Source of the DNA: Ralstonia sp. 25mfcol4.1
Lineage (GTDB): Bacteria > Pseudomonadota > Gammaproteobacteria > Burkholderiales > Burkholderiaceae
DNA length: 64,000 bases
Direction of reading: 5' to 3'
Assembly: GCF_900104095.1 (NCBI RefSeq)
Contig: NZ_FNJO01000002.1
Coordinates: 589,611-653,610, forward strand
The notes beneath the pieces were generated by a model that worked only from the letters and a program-made list of their open reading frames with translations, ran no database searches and was not told where the DNA came from. Positions within the stretch are counted from its first letter, which is position 1, and every line of letters begins with the position of its first letter. The translations under genes were made by a program, and so were the position numbers. Below, in pieces: positions 40,124 to 49,261 of this stretch.

Positions 40124-41323
40124 CTATGACCGTAGATACGCGCGCAACCGCCTCACCCCCTCATCCAGCCGCGCCACATCGCACGCGTAGCACCATCTGA
40201 CAAAGCCCTCGCCCTCGTCGCCGAACGCGCTGCCGGGGGCCAGCCCGAGGTGCGCCTCGCGCACCAGGCGTTTGCAGAGCGCCAAGCTGTCCGCGGCGCC
40301 GGCGAGCCGGAAGAACACGTACATGGCGCCGTCTGGCGCGTGCGCTTCCACGCCCGGCAGGCTGGCTAGCGCGCCAACCAGATGATCGCGCGACGTGCGC
40401 AGCCGCTGCACCAGGTCTTGCGTGAACGCCTCGCCCTGCCGCACGGCCACGATGCCGGCCTCCTGCACGAACGACGGCGCGCACGACGTGTTGTATTCGA
40501 TCAGCTTGCCCAGGTCGTCCATCAACGATGCGGGCAGCACCATCCAGCCCAGCCGCCAGCCCGTCATCAGCCACGCCTTGGAAAACGAGTTCACCGCGAT
40601 CACGCGTTCGTCACGGCTGGCGATATCGAGGAAGGACGGCGCGTTGCCGCCTTCGCTGCCGTAGTACAGCCGTTCGTAGACCTCGTCGGCGATGATCCAG
40701 ATGCCGTGGCGGCGGCAGTGGTCCAGCACGGCCTGCTGCTGGGCGCGCGGCATGACCCAGCCCGTAGGGTTGTTCGGCGAGTTGATCATCACCGCCCGCG
40801 TACCGGGCGTCAGGGCACGCAACAGGCGGTCGATATCGAGTGTCCAGCCATCGTCGCCGAAGTCGAGCGATACGGTGTCCACGGTGGCGCCGAGGATGCG
40901 CGGGATTTCCACCAGGTTGGGCCAGAGCGGCGTGACGCAGACCACGCGGTCGCCCGGGCCGGCCACCAGCTGGGCGGCCAGCATCAGTGCGTTGACGCCG
41001 GCGCTGGTCACGGCGATATTGTCGACCGGCGTGGCGCCGTGCAGCCGCGTCACGTAGTCGGACAGCGCGGCCCGCAGCGGCGCGATGCCCAGGTTGTGCG
41101 TGTAGAACGTGGCGCCGCCGGCCAGCGCCTGGGCGGCGGCGTCGCGGATAAAAGCCGGAGTCACCTGATCCGACTCGCCGAACCAGAACGGCATGACATC
41201 CGGCAGGCCGATGCCCGCGTTGGCCACCTCACGGATGCGCGAGGCGCGCAGGCCGTGGACGATGTCCCGTGCCAGCGGCACGGCTTCGTTGGAAGAAGGC
41301 AGGCGAGACGGGCTGGCGGACAT
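40124..41323 (-). CDS. Class I/II PLP aminotransferase
   Basis: A fold-type I aminotransferase of 399 residues. The PLP lysine is K249 in NSFSKAWLMTG, with N185 in NSPNNPTGW and D213 in IADEVYERLY. The ATG at 41323 has AGGAG 5 bases upstream, so the GTG two codons earlier is unlikely. It lies 82 bases after the BKACE gene in the same direction as the class III aminotransferase. The amino-acid substrate is not readable; close families include aspartate and aromatic aminotransferases. It converges with the efflux operon. Confidence 0.9.
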   Translation of the reverse strand: MSASPSRLPSSNEAVPLARDIVHGLRASRIREVANAGIGLPDVMPFWFGESDQVTPAFIRDAAAQALAGGATFYTHNLGIAPLRAALSDYVTRLHGATPVDNIAVTSAGVNALMLAAQLVAGPGDRVVCVTPLWPNLVEIPRILGATVDTVSLDFGDDGWTLDIDRLLRALTPGTRAVMINSPNNPTGWVMPRAQQQAVLDHCRRHGIWIIADEVYERLYYGSEGGNAPSFLDIASRDERVIAVNSFSKAWLMTGWRLGWMVLPASLMDDLGKLIEYNTSCAPSFVQEAGIVAVRQGEAFTQDLVQRLRTSRDHLVGALASLPGVEAHAPDGAMYVFFRLAGAADSLALCKRLVREAHLGLAPGSAFGDEGEGFVRWCYACDVARLDEGVRRLRAYLRS

Positions 41324-41405
41324 CGGCACTCCTGGAACGAAAAGCGGATGAAGCGCCTAGCGTACCGGAATCCCGCCGGGCCTGCCGGCGGGCATGCACT
41401 GGGGA

Positions 41406-42251
41406 TTACGCGAAGCGGGCGCGCAGGTCGTCGGCCGTCATCGCCGCATAGCCGAGACTGTTCAGCGGCGTACGCACCGCACGCAGCAGCCCGGCGTTGT
41501 CGGGCGCCGTGCTGCCGTCGGGCAACGTCATGTTGTTCTCGAAGCCGATGCGCGCATGCCCGCCCAGCATCACGGCCGCCGCCGCGCAATCGGCTTCCTG
41601 CTTGCCGAACGCGCAAACCGCCCATTCGACGCCGCTCTGCTCCAGCCCCACGTCGTGCCATGCGGCCAGGAACGGCAGCAGGTCCGCGGGCGACGACTTC
41701 TGGCCGGCCGAGTAGCGGCCCAGCACGAACAGCACCCAGTGCCGGCCGGACGGAATGGCGCCGCTGGCCCGCAACGCGGCATAGCGACGCACGTCGTCGG
41801 CATCGTAGAGGATGTACTGCGCCACCACGTGCTCGCGATGCATCCACTGGAAGAACGCCGCGGCCGCCGGCAGCGCCGCATCGTCGGGCACCAGTTCGCG
41901 CACCGCCACCGACGCAGCCTCCGGCCGCAGCGCCTGCACCATCGCGATCTGCTGGGCCGGCTGGTAGATACCCACCGCTTCGGTGGTCAACTGCAGCACC
42001 AGATGCTGGCCGACGGCCTTGCGCACGGCGGCGATGGCGGGCTCGTAGTCCGCAACTTCGAGGCTGTGCGACGCGTCGGCCTTGCGTACGTGCAGGTGGA
42101 TCATTGCCGCACCGGCCTCCACGCAATCCCGTGCGCACTGCGCCAGTTCGTCGGGGGCGATGGGCAGCCGGGCGTGGTCCGCGTGGGTCTTGCGCGCGCC
42201 GTTGGGCGCCACGGCAAGGGCGAAGGGACGGCGCAGGGTATCGATCGTCAT
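41406..42251 (-). CDS. BKACE family beta-keto acid cleavage enzyme
   Basis: A 281-residue member of the BKACE (DUF849) family, founded on 3-keto-5-aminohexanoate cleavage enzyme. These Zn enzymes use acetyl-CoA and a beta-keto acid to give acetoacetate and a new acyl-CoA. The zinc ligands are H52 and H54 (HLHVRKADASHSL) and E238 (GFENNM). The N-terminus APNGARKTHADHARLPI and LQLTTEAVGIY are family features. It begins 10 bases after the class III aminotransferase stop. The actual beta-keto substrate is unknown; the flanking aminotransferases suggest it comes from an amino acid. Confidence 0.9.
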   Translation of the reverse strand: MTIDTLRRPFALAVAPNGARKTHADHARLPIAPDELAQCARDCVEAGAAMIHLHVRKADASHSLEVADYEPAIAAVRKAVGQHLVLQLTTEAVGIYQPAQQIAMVQALRPEAASVAVRELVPDDAALPAAAAFFQWMHREHVVAQYILYDADDVRRYAALRASGAIPSGRHWVLFVLGRYSAGQKSSPADLLPFLAAWHDVGLEQSGVEWAVCAFGKQEADCAAAAVMLGGHARIGFENNMTLPDGSTAPDNAGLLRAVRTPLNSLGYAAMTADDLRARFA

Positions 42252-42261
42252 GCGTCGTTCC

Positions 42262-43587
42262 TCAGGCCGGCAGCACGGTGTTCACCGACTGCACGAAGCG
42301 GTCGACGATGTTGTCGATATCGGCCGGCGTGCAGATGAACGGCGGCGCGAACAGCACGTGGTCGCCATGGATGCCATCGACCGTGCCACCCATCGGGTAG
42401 ACCAGCAGGCCATTCTCCATGCAGGTGCGCTTGAGCACCGCGTGGGTCTTCTTCGCCGGATCGAGCGTGGCCTTGGTGGCGCGGTCGGCCACGAACTCCA
42501 CGCCGACGAACAGCCCGCGGCCTCGCACGTCGCCCAGGTTCGGATGGCCGCCCAGCGCCTCGCGCAACCGTGCTCGCAACTGTTCGCCACGCGCCAGCAC
42601 GTTGTCGAGCAGCCTGTCCCCGGCAATCGTGCGCTGCACGGCCAGCGCAGCCGCGCACGCGGTGGCGTGGCCGATATAGGTATGTCCGTGCTGGAAGAAG
42701 CCGCTGCCGCCGACGATGGCATCGTAGATGCGCGCGGTCGACATCATCGCGCCGATCGGCTGGTAGCCCGCGCCCAGGCCCTTGGCGATGGTCACGATAT
42801 CGGGCACCACGCCGTCTTCCTCGCAGGCGAACAGGTAGCCGGTGCGGCCCATGCCGGACATCACCTCGTCCAGGATCAGCAGCACGCCGTACTTGTCGCA
42901 CACAGCGCGGATGCGCTTGAGGTAGTCCGCCACCGGCGGCACCGCACCGGCCGTGGCCCCGACCACGGTCTCGGCCACGAAGCCGGCCACCGAATCGGGC
43001 CCCAGTTCCAGGATCTTGGCTTCCAGCTCGTCGGCCAGGCGCTGCGCATATTGCACGTCGGTCTCACCGGCGGCCTGGTCGCGATAGGCATAGCACGGCG
43101 ACACATGGTGCGCGGGCACCAGCAGCGGCAGGAACGGCTCGCGGCGCCAGGCGTTGCCGCCAATGGCCAGCGCACCCAGCGTGTTGCCGTGATAGCTCTG
43201 GCGCCGCGCGATGAAATGGCGGCGCTGCGTCTGGCCAGTCTCGACGAAATACTGCCGCGCCAGCTTCAGCGCGGCCTCAACGGCCTCGGAACCGCCCGAC
43301 ACGAAATACACGTGGTTCAGATCGCCCGGCGCCGCATCGGCCAGCGTCTGCGCCAGCGTTTCCGACACCTCGGTGGTGAAGAACGACGTGTGGGCATAGG
43401 CCAGCGTATCCACCTGCTGCTTGATCGCCTCGATCACGCGCGGATGGCCGTGACCCAGGCACGACACCGCCGCCCCGCCCGAGGCATCCAGGTAGGCGCG
43501 GCCGTTGCTGTCGAACAGCTCGATACCCTTGCCGCCAACGGCGACAGGCAAGGTTTGCTTGGGATTGCGATGGAAGACGTGCGTCAT
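42262..43587 (-). CDS. Class III (omega) aminotransferase
   Basis: A 441-residue class III PLP aminotransferase. The PLP lysine is K269 in IVTIAKGLGAGYQPIG, and D240 lies in LLILDEVMSGMGRTG. Other family features are GGSEAVEAALKLARQY and the HGHTYIGHATACAAAL segment. Members act on omega-amino groups, beta-amino acids or taurine, with pyruvate or 2-oxoglutarate as acceptor. It is the first gene of the minus-strand operon with BKACE and the class I aminotransferase. It diverges from the RpiR regulator across a 183-base region. Confidence 0.93.
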   Translation of the reverse strand: MTHVFHRNPKQTLPVAVGGKGIELFDSNGRAYLDASGGAAVSCLGHGHPRVIEAIKQQVDTLAYAHTSFFTTEVSETLAQTLADAAPGDLNHVYFVSGGSEAVEAALKLARQYFVETGQTQRRHFIARRQSYHGNTLGALAIGGNAWRREPFLPLLVPAHHVSPCYAYRDQAAGETDVQYAQRLADELEAKILELGPDSVAGFVAETVVGATAGAVPPVADYLKRIRAVCDKYGVLLILDEVMSGMGRTGYLFACEEDGVVPDIVTIAKGLGAGYQPIGAMMSTARIYDAIVGGSGFFQHGHTYIGHATACAAALAVQRTIAGDRLLDNVLARGEQLRARLREALGGHPNLGDVRGRGLFVGVEFVADRATKATLDPAKKTHAVLKRTCMENGLLVYPMGGTVDGIHGDHVLFAPPFICTPADIDNIVDRFVQSVNTVLPA

Positions 43588-43731
43588 GGTCGGCGTGCAG
43601 GAAAGCGCGTGGCGCGCGAAACAGGTAGCCAGTATAGGAACAACACACCGTTAACGCAACAACTGTTTCATTGGCGCCGCTTCGCGAAACATACGATTCC
43701 CGCAATTCCGCCGACACCGGCCGGCGACCTA

Positions 43732-43747
43732 TGCAACAATCGTTGCA
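43732..43747. promoter_or_regulatory. Candidate RpiR operator
   Basis: TGCAAC and GTTGCA form a perfect 6-bp inverted repeat with a 4-base centre, 24 bases before the RpiR start and between divergent genes. A second TGTTGC/GCAACA pair lies before the binding-protein gene at 45632-45658. Confidence 0.5.
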
Positions 43748-43770
43748 AACTCCGCTTTTTCATCACATCG

Positions 43771-44676
43771 ATGTCCGCCGACCAGCCCAGCCCTCCCGAA
43801 TCGCTCGACGCCCTGCTCGAACAACTGCGTACGGAATTTCCGCATCTCAGCGTCCAGTTCCAGGGCGGCGCGCGCTATCTGCTGGACCACCCGCGCGACA
43901 TCGCCATCCAGTCCATGCGCAAGGTGGCTGCCAATGCCGGCGTGCAGCCGGCGACACTGGTGCGCCTGTCGCAGTCACTGGGATTCGAGGGTTGGCAGGG
44001 GCTGCGCGAGCTGTTCGTGACAGCCGTGCGCGAGGGCGGCAGCCAGCCGTACGCGCGGCGCGCGCGCAAGGTGGTCAAGGATTCGGACAAGACCAGCGGC
44101 CCTGGCAAGATGCTGGCCGAGATGATCGAGGTGCAGCACCACAACCTCGACGCCCTGCTGGCCAACAATGCCGACACCCTGCCCCGCGCCGCCGACCTGC
44201 TGGCCGCCGCGCCCATCGTGCACGTGGCCGGCTTCCGCTCGTGCTTTCCGATCGCGTTCACGTTCCACTACATCTACGGGCTGTTCCGCAGCTCGGTGCG
44301 ACTGATCCGCGGCGACGCCGGCACGCTGGAAATGGAACTGCGCGCGCTCAACGCCCGCGACGCCGTGCTGGTCGCCGGCTTCGCGCCCTACTCGCACGAA
44401 AGCCTGCGCGTGGCCCAGGCCGCGCGCGAAGCCGGCTGCAAGGTCATCGCCCTGACCGACAGCACCGTGGCCCCGATTGCCCTGGAGGCCGACTGCACGC
44501 TGCTGTTCGCCATCGACAGCCCATCGTTCTTCCCGTCGATTACATCCGGCGTGACGATGGTGGAGGCGCTGGTCGAACAACTGCTGGCCCGGAAAGGCAA
44601 GGGGGCGATCCGCGCGCTGGAGCAGACCGAGGGGCAGCTTCATCGCACGGGGGCTTATTTGCCGGCGGGGCGCTAA
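43771..44676 (+). CDS. MurR/RpiR family transcriptional regulator
   Basis: A 301-residue RpiR-type regulator. The N-terminal helix-turn-helix spans about residues 16-95 (VAANAGVQPATLVRLSQSLGFEGWQGLRELF). The C-terminal SIS domain, about 125-270, includes VHVAGFRSCFPIAFTFHYI and VIALTDSTVAPIALEADCTLLF. The SIS domain usually binds a phosphosugar, though relatives respond to amino acid or other metabolites. It lies divergent from the aminotransferase/BKACE operon and ends 7 bases from the convergent binding-protein gene. The ATG at 43771 has no strong Shine-Dalgarno. Confidence 0.9.
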   Translation: MSADQPSPPESLDALLEQLRTEFPHLSVQFQGGARYLLDHPRDIAIQSMRKVAANAGVQPATLVRLSQSLGFEGWQGLRELFVTAVREGGSQPYARRARKVVKDSDKTSGPGKMLAEMIEVQHHNLDALLANNADTLPRAADLLAAAPIVHVAGFRSCFPIAFTFHYIYGLFRSSVRLIRGDAGTLEMELRALNARDAVLVAGFAPYSHESLRVAQAAREAGCKVIALTDSTVAPIALEADCTLLFAIDSPSFFPSITSGVTMVEALVEQLLARKGKGAIRALEQTEGQLHRTGAYLPAGR

Positions 44677-44682
44677 CCCACC

Positions 44683-45600
44683 TTACTCGAACGCCTCGTC
44701 GTTCGGATTTGCATACGCCTTCTTGATCTGCTCGCTCTGCGGCAGGTCGAACGAGATGTTCTTCGGCGGCACCGGCTTCTGGAACCACTTGGCGTAGAGC
44801 GTGTTGATCTCGCCGCTGCGCATCAGGCCGGTCATGGCGTTGTCGACCACCTGTTTGAAGCCGGGGTCGTCGCGGCGCATCATGAAGCCGTAGGCCTCGA
44901 AGGACTGCGGGGTGCCGACCACGGCCCAGTCGTCTGGCCTGGGAGCCAGCGTACGCGCGCCGGACAGCAGCACGTCGTCCATCATGAACGCCGCCACGCG
45001 GCCGGACTGCAGGATCAGGAACGATTCGCCATAGTCCTTGGCGCTCTGGATCGTCATGTTGGCGCCCTTTTCGTCGTTGAGCCGGCGCAGGATGCGCTCC
45101 GACGTCGTGCCCGCATTCGTCACCACGGACTTGCCGGCCAGGTCGGGGAAGTCGTGGACCGGACTGCCCTTCTTGACCAGCAGCCGGGTGCCGGCCACGA
45201 AGTAAGTGGTCGAGAACGCCACCTGCTGCTGGCGCGACTTCAGGTTGGTCGTGACGCCGCATTCCAGGTCCACCGTGCCGTTCTGCACCAGCGATTGGCG
45301 ATTTTGCGATGTCACGGGGACCATGCGGACCTGCAGGTTCGGCGAACCGGTTTCCTTCTTGACGGCATCGACGACGCGGTCGCAGATGTCCTGGGCAAAC
45401 CCGATCACTTTCTGGTTGGCGTCGTAATACGAGAACGGGATCGATGACGTGCGGTGCCCGATCGAGATCGTATTGGACGACTTGATCTTGCTGAGCGTCG
45501 GGCTGGCGGCCACCGCCGCTGCGTCGGCGGCCAGCGCCGAACCGGCGCCACTGAACGCGGCCAGCAGCACCGCGGCACGGATCGGGAAGGACTGGGTCAT
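44683..45600 (-). CDS. Amino-acid-type ABC substrate-binding protein (orphan)
   Basis: A 305-residue periplasmic solute-binding protein of family 3 (GltI-like). A Sec signal peptide ends at ALAADAAA. The binding fold shows ISIGHRTSSIPFSYYDANQKVIGFAQDICDRV and VTSQNRQSLVQNGTVDLECG. The ATG at 45600 has AGGAG 7 bases upstream. No permease or ATPase gene is adjacent, so it must use a transporter encoded elsewhere. Its promoter region carries a TGTTGC/GCAACA repeat resembling the one at the RpiR gene. I infer that it captures the amino acid handled by this locus. Confidence 0.92.
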   Translation of the reverse strand: MTQSFPIRAAVLLAAFSGAGSALAADAAAVAASPTLSKIKSSNTISIGHRTSSIPFSYYDANQKVIGFAQDICDRVVDAVKKETGSPNLQVRMVPVTSQNRQSLVQNGTVDLECGVTTNLKSRQQQVAFSTTYFVAGTRLLVKKGSPVHDFPDLAGKSVVTNAGTTSERILRRLNDEKGANMTIQSAKDYGESFLILQSGRVAAFMMDDVLLSGARTLAPRPDDWAVVGTPQSFEAYGFMMRRDDPGFKQVVDNAMTGLMRSGEINTLYAKWFQKPVPPKNISFDLPQSEQIKKAYANPNDEAFE

Positions 45601-45631
45601 GGAAACACTCCTGTTGAATGAAAGCGTCAGC

Positions 45632-45658
45632 TGTTGCAATGCTAGTCATTGAGCAACA
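45632..45658. promoter_or_regulatory. Inverted repeat upstream of the binding-protein gene
   Basis: TGTTGC (45632-45637) and GCAACA (45653-45658) are separated by 15 bases. The half-site is shared with the palindrome at 43732, suggesting a common regulator. Confidence 0.4.
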
Positions 45659-45756
45659 AGTGTTCCATCATGGATAACCATGAAACAAATGGATTTTCCC
45701 CGAAGTCGGGCATGCGGCGCCCGGCTTTGGGGAAATGCGGCGGTGCGGCGTAACGG

Positions 45757-47118
45757 TCAGTGCGCCGCCGGGGTGCGTGGGATGCCGTTCCACATGGCCA
45801 GTCCGCTGGCCAGCAGCAGGCCCGCCAGCAGGTACAGCGCGTTGTCCATGCTGCCCGTGTGCGTCTTGATCTGGCCGATCACCCAGGGGCTGACGATGCC
45901 GCTGGTGATGCCGATGCTGGAGATGAACGCGATACCCGTGGCGGCGGTATGGGCCGGCAGGTGGCTGGGCGGCAGCGACCAGAAGATCGGCAAGGCGGCG
46001 AAGATCAGCACGGCCGCCACCGAGAGAATCGCCAGCGACACGCCCAGGCTCGGCACGTGCAGGGTCAGCGCGGCCAGCGCCAGCGCGCCGCCGGCGGTGC
46101 AGCACAGGAAGTGCCCGTGGCGCTCGCCCAGCCGGTCGGAGCGGCGTGCGATGAGGATCAGCCCCACCGCGCCGATCGCGTTCGGGATCACCGAGTACAG
46201 GCTGATCGCCATCACGTCGCGGATGCCGAAATCCCGGATCATCAGCGGCATCCAGAACGACAGCGTCAGCGATCCGCAGGTCAGCGCGAAATAGATGAAC
46301 GCGAACAGGTACAGGCGCGGGTTGCGCAGCGCCTGGCCCAGCGCCCGCAGCGAATGGGCGTGGCCGCCCTTGCCTTGCGTCCCGGCCGCGTGCTGCGCCA
46401 CCAGGTAGTCCTGCTCGGCGGGCGTCAGCCAGCGCGCCTGGCGCGGGCCGTCGACCAGGCAGAACGCCGCCACCAGGCCCAGCAGCACGGCCGGGGCGCC
46501 TTCGATGGCGAACATCCATTGCCAACCCTGCATGCCCAGCACGCCGGCCATGTCGCGCATGATCCAGCCCGACACCAGCCCGCCCAGCACCCCGGCCACC
46601 GCCACGCCGGCAAAGAAGATCGCCATCACCGCTGCCCGGCGGCGGGCGGGAAACCAGTAGGTCAGGTACAGCACGATGCCCGGGAAGAAGCCCGCCTCGA
46701 ACACGCCCAGCAGAAAGCGCAGCAAATAGAAGTGAGACGGTTGCGACACCAGCATCATGCCGACCGACGCCACGCCCCACAGCACCATGATCCGCGTGAA
46801 TGTGCGTCGCGCCCCGAAACGCGCCAGCAGCATGTTGCTGGGCACCTCGCAGAGCACGTAGCCCACGTAGAACACGGCGGCGCCCAGGCCGTACATCGCG
46901 TCGCTGAAGCCCAGGTCCTGCTTCATCTGCAACTGGGCGAAGCCAATGTTGATGCGGTCCAGGAACGACACCACGTAGCAGACGAACAGGAACGGGATGA
47001 TGCGCAGCCAGACCTTGCGGTACAGCGCGTCTTCCTGCGGCAGCGGCAGGCTGTGTGGCAGGGGTTCGGATGGGATTTCTGGCAAGGCGGGGGCGGCGCC
47101 CAGGCTCTGGGTGTGCAT
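45757..47118 (-). CDS. MFS transporter, ACS (anion:cation symporter) type
   Basis: A 453-residue major facilitator with 12 likely membrane segments. YVVSFLDRINIGFAQLQMKQDLGFS in the first helix and loop and LARFGARRTFTRIMVLWG in loop 2-3 are hallmarks of the ACS family (phthalate, tartrate, hexuronate, 4-hydroxyphenylacetate permeases). The ATG at 47118 (MHTQSLG) has GGAGACAAC upstream. It lies 103 bases after the DUF2783 gene in the same direction as the FAD oxidoreductase and probably imports that pathway's organic anion. Confidence 0.92.
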   Translation of the reverse strand: MHTQSLGAAPALPEIPSEPLPHSLPLPQEDALYRKVWLRIIPFLFVCYVVSFLDRINIGFAQLQMKQDLGFSDAMYGLGAAVFYVGYVLCEVPSNMLLARFGARRTFTRIMVLWGVASVGMMLVSQPSHFYLLRFLLGVFEAGFFPGIVLYLTYWFPARRRAAVMAIFFAGVAVAGVLGGLVSGWIMRDMAGVLGMQGWQWMFAIEGAPAVLLGLVAAFCLVDGPRQARWLTPAEQDYLVAQHAAGTQGKGGHAHSLRALGQALRNPRLYLFAFIYFALTCGSLTLSFWMPLMIRDFGIRDVMAISLYSVIPNAIGAVGLILIARRSDRLGERHGHFLCCTAGGALALAALTLHVPSLGVSLAILSVAAVLIFAALPIFWSLPPSHLPAHTAATGIAFISSIGITSGIVSPWVIGQIKTHTGSMDNALYLLAGLLLASGLAMWNGIPRTPAAH

Positions 47119-47221
47119 GTTGTCTCCGGATTCAGCAGGGTGGCAGGCGCGAGTCGCCCCCGGGGCGTCGGATTGCGCCCCTGCGGAGGTCGATCGCGGG
47201 TCGGGTGGCGGCCAGGCGCGA

Positions 47222-47431
47222 CTAGGCTGGCGCGGGCGCTTCGGCTGCCGCACGGGCCAGCCGCATGGCCTCGGCCAGTGTGTCGTGGTCGCCGATATGG
47301 TTGGCCAGCAGCAGGATCAGCCGCGCATTGACGGCCTGGCTCGCGGCATCGTCGAGGTCACGGTGCATGTCGATCAGCGCCTCGTAGAAGTCGTCGGGGC
47401 GCGCCAGGTTGGGGGCGGTATTGAGCGGCAT
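47222..47431 (-). CDS. DUF2783 small protein
   Basis: A 69-residue acidic, helical protein (MPLNTAPNLARPDDFYEAL, then MHRDLDDAASQAVNARLILLLANHIGD), matching DUF2783. Function is unknown. GGAGACAGGCCCC lies just upstream of the ATG at 47431. It sits 35 bases after the FAD oxidoreductase gene. From memory, DUF2783 genes recur beside such FAD monooxygenases, suggesting a partner or small subunit. Confidence 0.8.
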   Translation of the reverse strand: MPLNTAPNLARPDDFYEALIDMHRDLDDAASQAVNARLILLLANHIGDHDTLAEAMRLARAAAEAPAPA

Positions 47432-47466
47432 GGGGCCTGTCTCCTTCGGATGGCTGCGTTCGGACT

Positions 47467-49221
47467 TCAGGCCAGCGCCGCCGCCTGTACCGGGGCGGAT
47501 GGCGTCAGGACATGGGATGCCGGGGCGTTGCCGGTGGCACGGGCCAGCGCCGCCGCGATGCCCGCCGCATCGACACCGCGCCAGCGCGCGCATACGTGCT
47601 GGTCCGGCCGGATCAGGTAGCAGGTGCCGGCGCGCGCGTCGTAGCGGCTGGCCGCCAGGCCCTCGGCATCGCGCAGCACCGTGGCACCGGGCCAGGCCTG
47701 TGCCGATGCCGAAATGGCCGCGTCGGTGACAAACACCACGCGCAGCGGAATGCCGCCCTGCTGCAGCGTGCGCAGCGCCTCGGCCTGCGCGGCATCGAGC
47801 CCGGCCGGCGGGCCGAATACCAGCACCACGAACGCGTTGCCCAGGTGCTGCAGCAGCCACGGCTTGCCGGCCGCATCGGCAACGGGTGCGTCCACGCATG
47901 CCGCCCCCGGCGCCATGGCGCCGCCGAATGCATCGGCATCGGCCGTATTCAGCGTCGAATCGTGCAGCACGGCCGGCACCGAAAGGCGGCCACTGTTGAC
48001 CAGCTGCCGCGCGAACGCATGATCGCGCGCCAGCGTCAGCACGGCATCGCGGAACACCCGGCTGACCGCGCTCTTCGGCGTGATGAAGTCGGTGGCGCGC
48101 GTGGAATTGCGGATGTTCTCGTCGGCCGCGTATTCGCGCTCGCTGGCGTAGGTGTCCAGCAGGCTGTCGGGCGCCTTGCCTTGCAGCACATAGGCCAGCT
48201 TCCAGGCCAGGTTCTCGGCGTCCTGCACGCCGCTGTTGGCGCCACGCGCGCCGAACGGGGAGACCCCGTGCGCGGCATCGCCGGCGAACAGCACGCGGCC
48301 ATGGCGGAAGCTGTCCATGCGCACGCACGCAAACGTGTAGACGCTGACCCATTCCAGTTCGAACTTCGCGTCGGGGCCCAGCAGCGCCTGCACGCGGGGG
48401 ATCACGCGCTCGGGCGCCTTCTCGGCCACGGGGTCGGCATCCCAGCCCAGCTGGAAGTCGATGCGCCAGACGTTGTCGGGCTGGCGGTGCAGCAGCACCG
48501 ACTGGTTTGGATGGAAGGGCGGGTCGAACCAGAACCAGCGTTCGGCCGGGAACGGCGCCTCCATCTTCACATCGGCTATCAGGAAGCGGTCGCGGAACGT
48601 ATGGCCATGGCTTTCCTGCCCCAGCATCTTGCGCAGCGGGCTGCGCGACCCGTCGGCAGCCACCACGTAGCGGCCGCACAGCGTGTAGCAGCCGTCGGGG
48701 GTCTCGATGGTCAGCGCCACGTGGTCGGCGTGCTGTTCCACGGCCACGGCGCGGCTCTTCCAGCGGATGTCGATATTGGGCATCGCCCGTGCGCAATCGA
48801 GCAGGTAGCCCTCGACGTAATACTGCTGCAGGTTGATGAACGCCGGACGCTGGTGGCCGGCCTCGGGCAGCAGGTCGAACGCGTAGATCTGGCGGTCCTG
48901 CAGGAACACCCTGCCCACATGCCAGCGCACGCCCTTGTCGACCATGCGGTCGCCGCAGCCCAGGCGGTCGAAGATGTCCAGCGTGCGCTTGGCGAAGCAG
49001 ATCGCGCGCGATCCGGTGGACAGCGTGCAGTCGTCATCGACCAGCACCACCGGCACGTCGTGGCGCGCCAGGTCAATCGCGGTGGCCAGTCCCACCGGCC
49101 CCGCGCCCACCACGATCACGGGATGCGGGCCCTCGGCCCGGTGGCCCGCCTGCTGCTCGGCACACGGCACGTAGGCGTACGTCTGCTTCTGGTAGTCGAT
49201 GTCGACTTCGGTACTGCTCAT
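47467..49221 (-). CDS. FAD-dependent monooxygenase (MhpA/PheA-like)
   Basis: A 584-residue class A flavoprotein hydroxylase. The N-terminal dinucleotide fold is VIVVGAGPVGLATAIDLA, the DG motif YVVAADGSRSPLRKML, and the GD motif GRVLFAGDAAHGVSPFGARG. The C-terminal 100 residues are thioredoxin-like, as in phenol and 3-(3-hydroxyphenyl)propionate hydroxylases. Start at 49221 (MSSTEVD) with GGAGACACC before it. The likely reaction is NAD(P)H-dependent ring hydroxylation of an aromatic acid or similar; the substrate is unknown. It is followed by the DUF2783 and MFS genes. Confidence 0.9.
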   Translation of the reverse strand: MSSTEVDIDYQKQTYAYVPCAEQQAGHRAEGPHPVIVVGAGPVGLATAIDLARHDVPVVLVDDDCTLSTGSRAICFAKRTLDIFDRLGCGDRMVDKGVRWHVGRVFLQDRQIYAFDLLPEAGHQRPAFINLQQYYVEGYLLDCARAMPNIDIRWKSRAVAVEQHADHVALTIETPDGCYTLCGRYVVAADGSRSPLRKMLGQESHGHTFRDRFLIADVKMEAPFPAERWFWFDPPFHPNQSVLLHRQPDNVWRIDFQLGWDADPVAEKAPERVIPRVQALLGPDAKFELEWVSVYTFACVRMDSFRHGRVLFAGDAAHGVSPFGARGANSGVQDAENLAWKLAYVLQGKAPDSLLDTYASEREYAADENIRNSTRATDFITPKSAVSRVFRDAVLTLARDHAFARQLVNSGRLSVPAVLHDSTLNTADADAFGGAMAPGAACVDAPVADAAGKPWLLQHLGNAFVVLVFGPPAGLDAAQAEALRTLQQGGIPLRVVFVTDAAISASAQAWPGATVLRDAEGLAASRYDARAGTCYLIRPDQHVCARWRGVDAAGIAAALARATGNAPASHVLTPSAPVQAAALA

Positions 49222-49261
49222 GGTGTCTCCGTCCACTTGTATGTGGTTGCGTTCTTTTGCG

